Origin: Sphaerotilus uruguayifluvii
Lineage (GTDB): Bacteria; Pseudomonadota; Gammaproteobacteria; Burkholderiales; Burkholderiaceae_C
NCBI RefSeq assembly: GCF_013294065.1
Contig: NZ_JABSNM010000023.1
Span: 18,019 to 82,018, forward strand
Length of the DNA stretch: 64,000 nucleotides
Direction: 5' to 3'
The position numbers were made by a program, and so were the translations under genes. The notes under the pieces are model-generated. The model was not told where the DNA came from. It saw only the letters and a list, made by a program, of their open reading frames with translations, and ran no database searches. The stretch's first letter is position 1. Every line of letters starts with the position of its first letter. This document shows positions 21,942 to 30,525 of this stretch, piece after piece.

Positions 21942-23438
21942 ATGTTGCCGTTCACCCGACGAAGCGTCTGCGCCGGAGCCCTCGGCCTGGGTCTGGGCGG
22001 CTGCCGCGTCATGCCGCAGCCGCTCGATCCGCAGTCTCACGGCGAAGCCCTGAAGAAGGCCCTGGACGAAGTCATTGCCGGCGAGGAACCGGTCCGGGGA
22101 CCGATCGGGCTGTACGAGGCGATGGCGCGCTCGATCAAGTACAACCTGGACCATCGCATCGAGATCCTCGACGAGATCCTGCGCGCGCGCGAACTCGACC
22201 TGAAGGGCTACGACCAGCTGCCGCAGCTGGTGGCCACCACCACCGCCGCGATGCGCAGCAACGACGCGGGCGGACGCAGCCGCTCGCTGCTGACCGGCCT
22301 GGAATCCGCCGACGGCTCGACCTCGACCGAGAAGCGCACGCTGGCCAGCGACCTGACCCTGAGCTGGGACGTGCTCGACTTCGGCCTGTCCTACGTGCGC
22401 GCCCGCCAGGGGGCCGACGAGACGCTGATCTCGCTGGAGCGCCGCCGCAAGGTCATCAACCGCATCATCGAGGACGTGCGCACCGCCTACTGGCGTGCGG
22501 TCAGCGCCGACCGCACGCTCTCGCGCCTGGGCAACGTCAACGCGCTGGCCATCCAGGCGGTGCGCGAGTCGCAGTCGCTGGAGGAGCGCCGCGTCGTCGC
22601 GCCGCTGCAGGCGCTGGGCTTCCAGCGCGACCTGCTGCAGATCCAGGCCGACGTGGCCAAGCTGCAGCGCGAGCTGGTGCTGGCCAAGCGCCAGCTCGCC
22701 GCGCTGATGAACCTGCTGCCGGAGAAGGACTACACGCTGGTGCTGCCGGACCGGACCGAATCGGTGCCGGAGCTGCCGGGCAGCACGACCGAGATGATCC
22801 GCACCGCGCTGCAGCTGCGCCCGGAGCTGCGCGAGGGCGCCTACCGCATCCGCATCAGCGAGCATGAGCTCGACGCGATCCTGGTGCAGAACCTGCCCAG
22901 CGTGCGCGGCGCGCTCGGCCTGAACGCCGACGGCAACCGCTATCTGGAGAACGGCAGCTGGATCAGCACCAGCGCCCGCGCGAGCTGGAACCTGCTCAAC
23001 GTCTTCCGCTATCCCGCGGTCAAGCGCACCGTGCAGGCCCAGGGCGATGTGCTGCGCCAGCGCCAGCTCGCGCTGACGATGGCGGTGCTGACCCAGGTCG
23101 GCGTGGCCCGGGTGCGCTTCACCCAGGTCGGCCGGGAGCTGGCCCTGGCCCGGCGCCAGCAGCTGGTCCAGGAGCGCATCCTGGCGATGACCCGCGCCGG
23201 CGCCGAGGCGCGCACCATCAGCCGCCAGCAGCTGGTGCGCGAGGAAATGGCCGCGGTGCTGGCGGAGATCCGCTTCGACCTGGCCTATGCCGACATGCAG
23301 AACGCCTATGCCAACCTGTACGCCTCGATCGGCGCCGACACCATCACGCCGGAGATCACCGGCCGGGAGGATGTCGGCACGCTGGCGGCCGCGCTCGAGA
23401 AGCTGTGGCGCTCGCGGGCCTCGGACGTGCTGGACTGA
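21942..23438 (+). CDS. TolC/OprM-like outer membrane efflux lipoprotein
   Basis: A 498-residue protein starting 16 bases after the giant gene, with AAGGAG ahead of the ATG. The signal peptide contains an RR pair and the lipobox LGGC with Cys21, suggesting a lipidated outer membrane channel like OprM. The rest has the two long-helix halves of the outer membrane efflux protein family: YWRAVSADRTLSRL and LQALGFQRDLLQIQADVAKL in the first half, and RTVQAQGDVLRQRQLALTM with ISRQQLVREEMAAVLAEIRF in the second. By analogy it forms the outer membrane exit duct for the giant protein. A general efflux role is the alternative, but gene order argues for a dedicated one. Confidence 0.88.
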   Translation: MLPFTRRSVCAGALGLGLGGCRVMPQPLDPQSHGEALKKALDEVIAGEEPVRGPIGLYEAMARSIKYNLDHRIEILDEILRARELDLKGYDQLPQLVATTTAAMRSNDAGGRSRSLLTGLESADGSTSTEKRTLASDLTLSWDVLDFGLSYVRARQGADETLISLERRRKVINRIIEDVRTAYWRAVSADRTLSRLGNVNALAIQAVRESQSLEERRVVAPLQALGFQRDLLQIQADVAKLQRELVLAKRQLAALMNLLPEKDYTLVLPDRTESVPELPGSTTEMIRTALQLRPELREGAYRIRISEHELDAILVQNLPSVRGALGLNADGNRYLENGSWISTSARASWNLLNVFRYPAVKRTVQAQGDVLRQRQLALTMAVLTQVGVARVRFTQVGRELALARRQQLVQERILAMTRAGAEARTISRQQLVREEMAAVLAEIRFDLAYADMQNAYANLYASIGADTITPEITGREDVGTLAAALEKLWRSRASDVLD

Positions 23439-23462
23439 ACCGACCTGACCGGATTGCCCGAC

Positions 23463-24248
23463 ATGATCCCGATGTCCCGACTCTCCGTGGCCACGCTGCT
23501 GCTGACCGCCTGCCTGGGCACCGCGACCGCCCAGACGCCCGGTGCGGCCACGGCCGGCAGCAGCGCGCCGATCCGCGGCGTCGTGCGCGCCGGCGCCGAG
23601 GCCACGCTGACCTCCCGGCTGGCCGCGCGCATCGCCGCGATGCCGCGCCAGGAGGGCGAATCCTTCCGCAAGGGCGAGATGCTGGTGCAGTTCGAGTGCG
23701 ATCGCCCGCAGGCCGAGCTGCGTTCGGCCCAGGCCCTGCTGCAGGTGCAGCGCCGCCAGCTCGATGCCCAGACCGAGCTGGAGAAGTTCGGCGCCACCGG
23801 CAAGACCGAGGTCGATGTGGCGCGCGCCCAGGCCGACAAGGCGCGCGCCGACGTCGATGCGCTGCAGGCGCAGCTGCGCGACTGCGCCATCAGCGCGCCC
23901 TTCGCCGGCCGGGTGGTCGAGCGGCTGGCGCGCTCGCACGAGGGCGTGGCGGTCAGCCAGCCGCTGCTGCGCATCCAGGACACCAGCGCGCTCGAGCTCG
24001 ACCTGATCGTGCCGTCGAACTGGCTGGTCTGGCTGCAACCCGGCACCCGATTCGCCTTCCGCGTCGACGAGACGCAGCAGACGATCGACGCGGCGGTGCA
24101 CCGGCTCGGCGCCGCGGTCGACCCGGTCAGCCGCACGGTGCGCATCGTCGCGCGCTTTCGCGGCGACGCGCAGCGGGTGCTGCCCGGCATGAGCGGCACC
24201 GCCGCGCTGGCCCCACCGGCGGCATCGGCCGCTCCAGCCCGGCCATGA
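23463..24248 (+). CDS. Periplasmic adaptor (HlyD/RND membrane-fusion-like), small form
   Basis: A 261-residue exported protein. The N-terminus has a signal with a possible lipobox LTAC (Cys17); cleavage later at ATAQ by signal peptidase I is also possible. The adaptor pattern is clear: the first lipoyl half with EGESFRKGEMLVQFECDRPQ near residues 60-80, a short coiled-coil hairpin to about 140, then the second half with CAISAPFAGRVVERLARSHE. A beta-barrel region follows and ends in RVLPGMSGTAAL. It is shorter than most adaptors (about 350-400). It starts 24 bases after the TolC-like gene and overlaps the next gene by four bases. A TTG nine bases upstream and an ATG at 23472 are alternative starts. 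Confidence 0.85.
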   Translation: MIPMSRLSVATLLLTACLGTATAQTPGAATAGSSAPIRGVVRAGAEATLTSRLAARIAAMPRQEGESFRKGEMLVQFECDRPQAELRSAQALLQVQRRQLDAQTELEKFGATGKTEVDVARAQADKARADVDALQAQLRDCAISAPFAGRVVERLARSHEGVAVSQPLLRIQDTSALELDLIVPSNWLVWLQPGTRFAFRVDETQQTIDAAVHRLGAAVDPVSRTVRIVARFRGDAQRVLPGMSGTAALAPPAASAAPARP

Positions 24249-25576
24249 GCACCGCACCGGCCGCGCTGCGGCTGCTGCAGCTCGAGGCGGAGGTCCGTCG
24301 GCTCGAGAGCGAGACCGCGCTGCTGCACCACCTGGCCAACACCCTGGCACCGCTGGTGCCGCACGGGCAGGCCTGGGTGCTGCGCGAGAGCGGACGAGGC
24401 CGGCGCATGCAGGTGGTGACCGTCTCCGGCCTGCCTGTCGTCGAGCGCGCCGCGCCGCTGGTGCGCGGCATCGAGGCGCGGGTGCGCCACGGGCTGGTGG
24501 TCGAGGGCTGGAGCGGCCCGGTCGCGCTGGCGCTTGATCCCGAACCGGCGGCGCTGGCCGGCGGCCTCGAGGGCCTGGCGCTGCGCCAGGCGGCCTGGAT
24601 GCCGCTGCCCGACCGCGACGGCCAAGTGCGTGCCGGTGCGCTCTTCCTGCGCGAGACCGCCTTCGAGCCTGCCGCGCTGACGCTGCTGGGCCGGCTCGGC
24701 GAGACCTATGCCCATGCCTGGCGTGCATTGCCGACCGATCGCAGCCTTGCGCTGGGCTGGCGCCGCGGCCGGCTGCAGGGCGTGGCGGCGCTGGCGGCGG
24801 CCGGCGCGCTGCTGGCCTGGCCGGTGCGGCTGACGGTGATCGCACCGGCGGAGATCGTCGCCGAGGCCCCGCTGGTGGTGACCGCGCCGCTGGCCGGCGT
24901 GATCCGCCGCATCGGCCCCGACCCGGACAGCCGGGTCGAGACCGGCGCGCTGCTGGTGCAGTTCGAGGACCTGCCGCTGCGCCACGAGATGCTGATCGAG
25001 CGCCAGAAGCTGGCGGTCGCCCAGGCGCGCGTCAGCCGGCTCGGCGCGGCCGCCTTCCGTGATCCGCAGGCCGCGCACGAGCTGGCGATCGCGCGGGCCG
25101 AGCTGGATCTGGCCGAGGCCGGCGCCCGCCATGCCGCCGAGACGCTGGAGCGCACCCGCATCACCGCGCCGCGGGCCGGGCTGGTGCTGTACGCCGACCG
25201 GCGCGAGCTCGAGGGCCGGCCGGTCGCGGTCGGACAGGACATCCTGCAGCTGGCCGATCCGGCGCGGGTGCGGCTGCGCATCGACCTGCCGGTCGGCAGC
25301 ACGATGGCGCTCGAGCGCGACGCGGAGGTGCGCTGGCTGTCCGAGGATGCGCCGGCCGGCGGACGCCGCGCCCGGCTCGAGACGATCGGCTTCCAGCCGG
25401 TGGTGCGGCCGGGCGGCGAGCTGGTGCAGGTGCTGCAGGCACGGCTCGACGAGGGCGGCGCGCTGCCGCGCATCGGTGCGCGCGGCAGCGCGCAGCTGCA
25501 CGGCCCGCGCGTTCCGCTGGCCTGGCAGCTGCTGCGCCGGCCGATCGCGGCGCTGCGTCAGGCCGTCGGCTGGTGA
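24245..25576 (+). CDS. Membrane-anchored HlyD-like adaptor with an extra N-terminal domain
   Basis: A 443-residue protein whose ATG overlaps the previous stop (ATGA). Residues about 1-170 form a cytoplasmic domain of unclear family; the opening helix (LQLEAEVRRLESETALLHHL) and the following alternating strands recall GAF-type domains. One transmembrane segment is at about 178-196. Residues about 205-440 are HlyD-like: VVTAPLAGVIRRIGP and TGALLVQFEDLPLRHEM for the first lipoyl half, a helical hairpin, then TRITAPRAGLVLYADRRELE for the second half and a beta barrel. It should span the inner membrane and periplasm and pair with the M50 protein next door, with which it overlaps by four bases. I do not recognise a characterised homologue. 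Confidence 0.82.
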   Translation: MSTAPAALRLLQLEAEVRRLESETALLHHLANTLAPLVPHGQAWVLRESGRGRRMQVVTVSGLPVVERAAPLVRGIEARVRHGLVVEGWSGPVALALDPEPAALAGGLEGLALRQAAWMPLPDRDGQVRAGALFLRETAFEPAALTLLGRLGETYAHAWRALPTDRSLALGWRRGRLQGVAALAAAGALLAWPVRLTVIAPAEIVAEAPLVVTAPLAGVIRRIGPDPDSRVETGALLVQFEDLPLRHEMLIERQKLAVAQARVSRLGAAAFRDPQAAHELAIARAELDLAEAGARHAAETLERTRITAPRAGLVLYADRRELEGRPVAVGQDILQLADPARVRLRIDLPVGSTMALERDAEVRWLSEDAPAGGRRARLETIGFQPVVRPGGELVQVLQARLDEGGALPRIGARGSAQLHGPRVPLAWQLLRRPIAALRQAVGW

Positions 25577-27696
25577 GCGCGATGGAGACGCCGCTGCCCG
25601 CGCTGCGCCAGGAGCTGCGGCTGGAACCCGGCGCGCCCAGGCCGGACGGCACGCCGGGCTGGACGATCCATGATCCGGTGCAGCACGCGCATTTCGAGAT
25701 CGATGCGCTCGACATGCGGCTGCTGGCGGCCTGGTCGCAGGACACGCCGGCCTCGCTGCTGCGCCGGCTCGAGGCCAGTGCGCCGGATCTTCCGCACGGC
25801 CCGGCGCTGCAGTCGCACCTGATGGCGCTGATCGGCTTCCTGCGCGAGCACCATCTGGTACGGGCCGGCACGGCCGCCGAGGCCGCCGCGCTGGCCGGAC
25901 AGGCGCTCGCGCGCCGGCCCACGCCGCTGCAGTGGCTGGCCAGCCGGCACCTGTCGCTCCAGATTCCGCTGCTGCGCCCTTCGGCCTGGCTGGAGCGCAC
26001 GCTGCCGGCGGTGGCCTGGCTGGGCTCCCCGGCCGCGCGACTGGCCTGGATGCTGCTGACGCTGCTGGGGCTGGCGCTGCTGAGCCGCCAGTGGGACCGC
26101 TTCATCGGCACCGTGCCGGAGCTGTTCACGCCCGGCGGGCTGCTGCTGTCGGCCGGCGTGATCGTCGTCACCAAGGTGCTGCACGAGCTCGGCCATGCCT
26201 GGGTCGCCACCGCCCAGGGCTGCCGCGTCACGTCGATGGGCGTGACGGTCATGCTCGGCGTGCCGATGCTGCACACCGACACCTCGGAGGCCTGGCGCCT
26301 GCCCTCGCGCCGGCAGCGGCTGTGGATCGATGCCGCCGGCGTGCTGGTCGAGACCGCGCTGGCCGGCCTGGCGACGCTGGCCTGGACGGTGCTGCCCGAC
26401 GGCGCGCTGCGCGATGCGGCCTTCGTGCTGGCGACGACGACCTGGCTGCTGACGCTGGCGGTCAACCTCAATCCGCTCGGCCGCTTCGACGGCTACTACT
26501 TCCTGTCGGACGCGCTCGGCCTGCCCAACCTGCAGCCGCGTGCCTTCGCGCTGGCGCAGTGGTGGATCGAGACACGCATGCTCGGCCACGCGAGCGCGGC
26601 GCCGGAGGCCGTCTCGGGCCGCCGTCTGGCGCTGCTGCTGGCCTTCGCGGCGCTGACCTGGCTGTACCGGATGGCGCTGGGGCTGGCGGCGGCGCTGCTG
26701 GTCTATCACCTGGTGTTCCAGGCTCTGGGCGTGCTGCTGGGCCTGGCCGAGGCATGGCTGCTGATGCTGCGCCCGATCGTGCGCTGGGCGCGTGCCGGAC
26801 GCGAACGCGGCCTGTGGCGCACCCGGCGCACGCGCATGCGCCTGCTCGGTGGCGGCGCGCTGCTGCTGGCGCTGCTGGCGCTGCCGCTGGACCGCCATGT
26901 CGAGGCGCCGGTGCTGCTTGCACCGGCCCGGCAGGCCCCGCTGCATGCGCCCGAGCCCGCCCGGCTCGAGCAGATCGCGATCCGCGCCGGCCGCCGGGTC
27001 GTCGCCGGCGAGCTGCTGATGCGGCTGTCGGTTCCGTCGATGGCGATCGACGCGACCCGCGCGCGCATCGCGCTGCAGCGCGACGAGGACCGGCTCGCGC
27101 GTGGCGTGGCCGACACGCTCGACCTGGGCCAGCGCCAGGTGCTCGAGCAGCAGATCGCCGAGAACCGTGCGCTGCTGCAGGCACTGGACGCGCGCCGCCA
27201 GGCGCTGGAGCTGCGCGCGCCGCAGGACGGCGTGATCGTCGACCTGCCCGACAGCCTGCAGCCCGGCGACTGGATCGCGCCGGAGCGCGAGCTCGGCCGC
27301 ATCGTCGACACCGCCCGCGCCGACGCCCAGGGCCATGTGCCGCAGGACCAGGCCTGGCGGCTGCGCCCCGGCGCGGCGGCCCGCTTCGTCGCCGACGATC
27401 CGGACCGGCTGGCGCGCACGCTGCGGCTGGTCGCGCTGGCCGACAGCGCCAGCGAGCAGATCGACCTGCGCGCGCTCGACGCCCGCCATGGCGGCCGGAT
27501 CGCGACCCGCGACGACCGGCTCGGCCGGCCGGTGCCGGTGCGCGCCTGGCAGCGCGTGGTGCTGGAGCCTCAGGACGGCGCGGCGCCGGCGCTGCCGCTG
27601 CGCGGCGTGGCCTGGATCGAGGCCGAGCCGGTCAGCCTGGCCGGCGAGATCGCCCGGCGGCTGCAGCGGCTGCTGCTCGACGAGCTGGCGCGCTGA
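25573..27696 (+). CDS. M50-family metalloprotease/transporter with PqqD-like N-terminus and HlyD-like C-terminus
   Basis: A 707-residue polytopic membrane protein starting at a GTG that overlaps the previous stop; an ATG at 25582 is the alternative. Residues about 25-100 resemble PqqD-type winged-helix domains (HDPVQHAHFEIDALDMRLL, then FLREHHLV). HELGH at 204-208 is the M50 zinc motif, and NPLGRFDGYY with Asp306 supplies the third ligand motif. Several transmembrane segments lie at about 155-445. Residues about 445-640 form a periplasmic HlyD-like domain with APEPARLEQIAIRAGRRVVAGELLM and LELRAPQDGVIVDLPDSLQP. Related proteins are annotated as putative peptide zinc metalloproteases next to adaptor genes. 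In the absence of an ABC transporter this is the best candidate for the inner membrane engine or processing protease. Confidence 0.87.
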   Translation: MSAMETPLPALRQELRLEPGAPRPDGTPGWTIHDPVQHAHFEIDALDMRLLAAWSQDTPASLLRRLEASAPDLPHGPALQSHLMALIGFLREHHLVRAGTAAEAAALAGQALARRPTPLQWLASRHLSLQIPLLRPSAWLERTLPAVAWLGSPAARLAWMLLTLLGLALLSRQWDRFIGTVPELFTPGGLLLSAGVIVVTKVLHELGHAWVATAQGCRVTSMGVTVMLGVPMLHTDTSEAWRLPSRRQRLWIDAAGVLVETALAGLATLAWTVLPDGALRDAAFVLATTTWLLTLAVNLNPLGRFDGYYFLSDALGLPNLQPRAFALAQWWIETRMLGHASAAPEAVSGRRLALLLAFAALTWLYRMALGLAAALLVYHLVFQALGVLLGLAEAWLLMLRPIVRWARAGRERGLWRTRRTRMRLLGGGALLLALLALPLDRHVEAPVLLAPARQAPLHAPEPARLEQIAIRAGRRVVAGELLMRLSVPSMAIDATRARIALQRDEDRLARGVADTLDLGQRQVLEQQIAENRALLQALDARRQALELRAPQDGVIVDLPDSLQPGDWIAPERELGRIVDTARADAQGHVPQDQAWRLRPGAAARFVADDPDRLARTLRLVALADSASEQIDLRALDARHGGRIATRDDRLGRPVPVRAWQRVVLEPQDGAAPALPLRGVAWIEAEPVSLAGEIARRLQRLLLDELAR

Positions 27697-27717
27697 GCGG
27701 CATGCCCGGCACCGGCG

Positions 27718-28566
27718 TCAGCGGATGATGCCCGCCTGCCGGGCGGCGGCCTGCACCGGGTCGTAGGCCTCGGGCGGCGCCAGCACGAAGCGGCGCGTCT
27801 GCAGCCCCTTCAGGATGTCGCGCCCGCCCGACACCGCCTCGAGCGCCAGGAAGGCCGAGGCGATCCAGTTGCGCGTGTTCTCGGGAAAGTCCGAGCGCAC
27901 GCTCAGGTGGCGGTCGGCGAAGGGTGCGGTCGTCAGCAGCACGCGGAACTGGCGCTCGTCGATCTTCTTCTCGGCGATCAGGCGCTCCCAGGTCGCCTGG
28001 CCGATCGCGCCGGCATCCGCCTGGCCGGACTGCAGCGGCTGCAGCGCCGCCTCCTCGGAGGTCGCATGGGGGGCGGCCTTCAGGTCGTGCGCCGGATCGA
28101 TCCTGGCGGCGGCCAGCGCCGCACGCGGCATCAGGTAGCTGGTCGGGCTGGTCGCCGGGCCGAAGCTGAGCGTGCGCCCCTTCAGGTCCTGCGGCTTGCG
28201 CAGCGGCGAGTCGGCGCGCACGACGATCAGCGCGCGGGTGCGCGCGTCCTCGTCGCGCTGCACCAGCGGCACGACCGACGGACTCTGCACCAGCAGCCCG
28301 GCCGAGATCCAGGCCATGTCGACCTTGCCCGCGCCCAGACCGTTCATCAGCAGCGCATCGGTGCGGAACGGCACCCACTGCACCTTCATCTTCAGGCGCT
28401 TGGCGAGGTACTCGTTGAGCGGCGCATAGCGCTCGGCCTGCAGCTCGGGCGCCGCGCCGTCGTTGGAGGCGCTGACGCGCAGCACGCCCTGGGCGGCCGC
28501 CAGCGTCGTCGCGCCGGCCAGCACCAGCGCGACCGACCAGCGCAGAGGAGAGGTCGTCTTCTTCAT
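27718..28566 (-). CDS. PhnD-like periplasmic phosphate/phosphonate-type substrate-binding protein
   Basis: A 282-residue periplasmic protein with a signal peptide (core about residues 10-24, cleavage near TLAAAQG). It fits the PhnD-like binding-protein fold: YAPLNEYLAKRLKMKVQWVP near residues 47-66, a GKVDMAWIS ligand loop, LKGRTLSFGPATSPTSYLMP at about 129-148 and QSGQADAGAIGQATWERL. No ABC permease or ATPase gene is adjacent. A response regulator lies 103 bases upstream on the same strand, suggesting the protein may serve a sensory pathway rather than uptake. The ligand cannot be told from sequence. Confidence 0.82.
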   Translation of the reverse strand: MKKTTSPLRWSVALVLAGATTLAAAQGVLRVSASNDGAAPELQAERYAPLNEYLAKRLKMKVQWVPFRTDALLMNGLGAGKVDMAWISAGLLVQSPSVVPLVQRDEDARTRALIVVRADSPLRKPQDLKGRTLSFGPATSPTSYLMPRAALAAARIDPAHDLKAAPHATSEEAALQPLQSGQADAGAIGQATWERLIAEKKIDERQFRVLLTTAPFADRHLSVRSDFPENTRNWIASAFLALEAVSGGRDILKGLQTRRFVLAPPEAYDPVQAAARQAGIIR

Positions 28567-28669
28567 GTGAACAGATTCCCGTGTGCAGATTCATCAGATT
28601 CTGCCGGGACTCGGGGCTGGCGCCCAGATCCGCGCACGGCTCCGCCCCACCCCATGAAGGGGGGCCGCG

Positions 28670-29344
28670 TCAGCCGTGGTGCTGGAAGCGCAGCCCGAGC
28701 CGCGCGGCGGTGACGACCGCCTCGGTGCGCGAGCCCACGCCGAGCTTGCGGAACAGCGCCAGCAGGTGCGTCTTGATGGTGGACTCGGCCAGGTCGAGCT
28801 CGCGGCAGATGATCTTGTTCGACTGCCCGGCCGTCAGCAGCCGCAGCACGTCGACCTGGCGCGGCGACAGGCCGAGCCGGTCGATGATCTCGGCGTTGCG
28901 CTCATGCTGCGGCACGACCGGCGCGGCCGGCGCGGGCGTCGGCGCCACCGCGTTGTAGACCGCCGGCGGCAGGTAGATGCCGCCGCCCAGCACCACGCGC
29001 AGCGCGCTCTCGACGCCGCCGCCGCGGGTGGTCTTCGGGATGAAGCCGGCCGCGCCCTCGTTGAGCGCGGCGATCATCGTGTCGGCATCGTCGGTGGCCG
29101 ACATCACCACGATGGTCAGCTCGTCGGACACCACGCGCAGCTGGCGCAGCGTCGACAGGCCCTGGCTGTCGGACACGCCCAGGTCGAGCAGCACCAGCTC
29201 GATGTCGGGCTCGGCCTGCAGCCGCTCGACCGCCTCGCGCACGCCCCCGGCCTCGCGCATCTCCACCTCGGGGAATCGGGCGGCCAGCAGCATCATCAGG
29301 CCGGAGCGGAACAGCGCGTGATCGTCGACGAGGAGAGCCTTCAT
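28670..29344 (-). CDS. LuxR/NarL-type response regulator
   Basis: A 224-residue two-domain regulator. The receiver domain (about 1-120) has the acidic pair Asp7-Asp8, phospho-acceptor Asp54 in LVLLDLGV, Ser82 and Lys104. An Ala/Pro-rich linker follows at about 130-145. The LuxR helix-turn-helix (about 158-220) has LSPRQVDVLRLLTAGQSNKI and ESTIKTHLLALFRKLGV. No histidine kinase is next to it in this window. It precedes the PhnD-like gene on the same strand, so the two may be cotranscribed. Target genes are unknown; the convergent adhesin/export operon is a nearby candidate by position only. Confidence 0.93.
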   Translation of the reverse strand: MKALLVDDHALFRSGLMMLLAARFPEVEMREAGGVREAVERLQAEPDIELVLLDLGVSDSQGLSTLRQLRVVSDELTIVVMSATDDADTMIAALNEGAAGFIPKTTRGGGVESALRVVLGGGIYLPPAVYNAVAPTPAPAAPVVPQHERNAEIIDRLGLSPRQVDVLRLLTAGQSNKIICRELDLAESTIKTHLLALFRKLGVGSRTEAVVTAARLGLRFQHHG

Positions 29345-29423
29345 GCAGCAGCGGGAGTGACCGGATCGTCCGACACTATAGCCAAGCCGGCCTGCACGGA
29401 ACTTGCCGAGGCCGTGCCGGCCG

Positions 29424-30515
29424 TCACGCCGGAGGTGACAGCGCCGCGGCGGCCTCGGTCAGCCGGCGGCAGCCGGTCAGCGCCATGGCGATCTCCAGCT
29501 CGTCGCGCAGCAGGCGCAGCATGTGCGCCACGCCCTGCGCGCCGGCCACCGCCAGCGCGTGGACCTGCGGCCGCCCCACCAGCACCGCACGCGCCCCCAG
29601 GCCGAGCGCCTTGAGCACGTCGGTGCCACGGCGGATGCCGCCATCGACCAGCACCGGCAGCCCGTCGACGGCCGCGACGATGCGCGGCAGCAGCTCGGCG
29701 GTGGCCGGCACGGTGTCGAGCGTGCGCCCGCCGTGGTTGGAGACGATCAGGCCGGCCGCACCCGCCTCGCGCGCCAGCCGCGCGTCGTCCGGATGCGTGA
29801 TGCCCTTGAGCAGCACTGGCAGCCGGGTGTGGCCGACCAGCCAGGCCACGTCGACCCAGGTCGGCATGCCCGCCAGCAGGCCGTCGAAGAGCGCGCTCTG
29901 GCCGGGCTGCAGCGCCGGCGAGGGCGGCCGGCGCAGGCCCTCCAGGTGCACCGCGCGCACGCCCGGCGGCAGCCGGAAGCCGGCGCGGCGCTCGCGGTCG
30001 CGCGCGCCGCTGACGGGGGCGTCCACCGTCAGCACCAGCGCCTCGCAGCCGGCGGCCTCGGCGCGGCGCACCAGCGCCAGCGTGAAGTCGCGGTCCGGCT
30101 GGATGTAGAGCTGGAACCACAGCGGGCCGGCGTCGGGGTCGCCGCGAAAGGCGCGCGCCACCGCCTCGACCGGCACGCTCGACTGGGTGCTGAGCACCAT
30201 GCCGGCCTGCAGCGCGGCGGCGGCGTGGGCGGTGGCCAGCTCGCCGTCGGGGTGCGCCAGCTGCTGGAAGGCCACCGGCGCGAGCAGCACAGGATGCGCC
30301 AGCGTGCGCCCGAGCAGCTCGACGCGGGTGTGCGCCCCGGTCATCGGGCGCAGCACCCGCGACTGCAGCCGGATCTGCTGCCAGGCGCGCAGGTTGGCCG
30401 AGAGCGTCAGCTCGTCGGCCGCGCCGCCGTCGAAATAGGCCCGCGCCTGCGCATCGAGCCGCTCGGCGGCCGCAGCGGCGTAGTCGGGCAAGGCGACCGG
30501 CAGCGCCGCGCTCAT
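29424..30515 (-). CDS. FMN-dependent alpha-hydroxy-acid oxidase/dehydrogenase
   Basis: A 363-residue enzyme of the glycolate oxidase/lactate dehydrogenase (LldD) family, which oxidises L-2-hydroxy acids with FMN. Signs are LAPVAFQQLAHPDGELA near residues 79-95, LWFQLYIQPDRD, VLTVDAPVSGARDRERR, LLKGITHPDDAR and the active-site motif IVSNHGGRTLDTVPAT with its catalytic His. LVDGGIRRGTDVLKALGLGA follows and binds FMN phosphate. There is no membrane segment. The substrate could be lactate, glycolate, mandelate or another 2-hydroxy acid; context does not decide. It ends 80 bases before the response regulator. Confidence 0.9.
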   Translation of the reverse strand: MSAALPVALPDYAAAAAERLDAQARAYFDGGAADELTLSANLRAWQQIRLQSRVLRPMTGAHTRVELLGRTLAHPVLLAPVAFQQLAHPDGELATAHAAAALQAGMVLSTQSSVPVEAVARAFRGDPDAGPLWFQLYIQPDRDFTLALVRRAEAAGCEALVLTVDAPVSGARDRERRAGFRLPPGVRAVHLEGLRRPPSPALQPGQSALFDGLLAGMPTWVDVAWLVGHTRLPVLLKGITHPDDARLAREAGAAGLIVSNHGGRTLDTVPATAELLPRIVAAVDGLPVLVDGGIRRGTDVLKALGLGARAVLVGRPQVHALAVAGAQGVAHMLRLLRDELEIAMALTGCRRLTEAAAALSPPA

Positions 30516-30525
30516 GCCGCGCCCC

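Noticed and set aside
15302..22012. A minus-strand open frame of over 2,200 codons antisense to the giant adhesin gene
   Set aside because: Its sequence is Gly/Arg/Val/Ala/Asp-rich with repeats mirroring those on the plus strand. It arises because the plus-strand gene avoids the codons that would create stops on the opposite strand in very GC-rich DNA. It has no domain or membrane pattern of its own.
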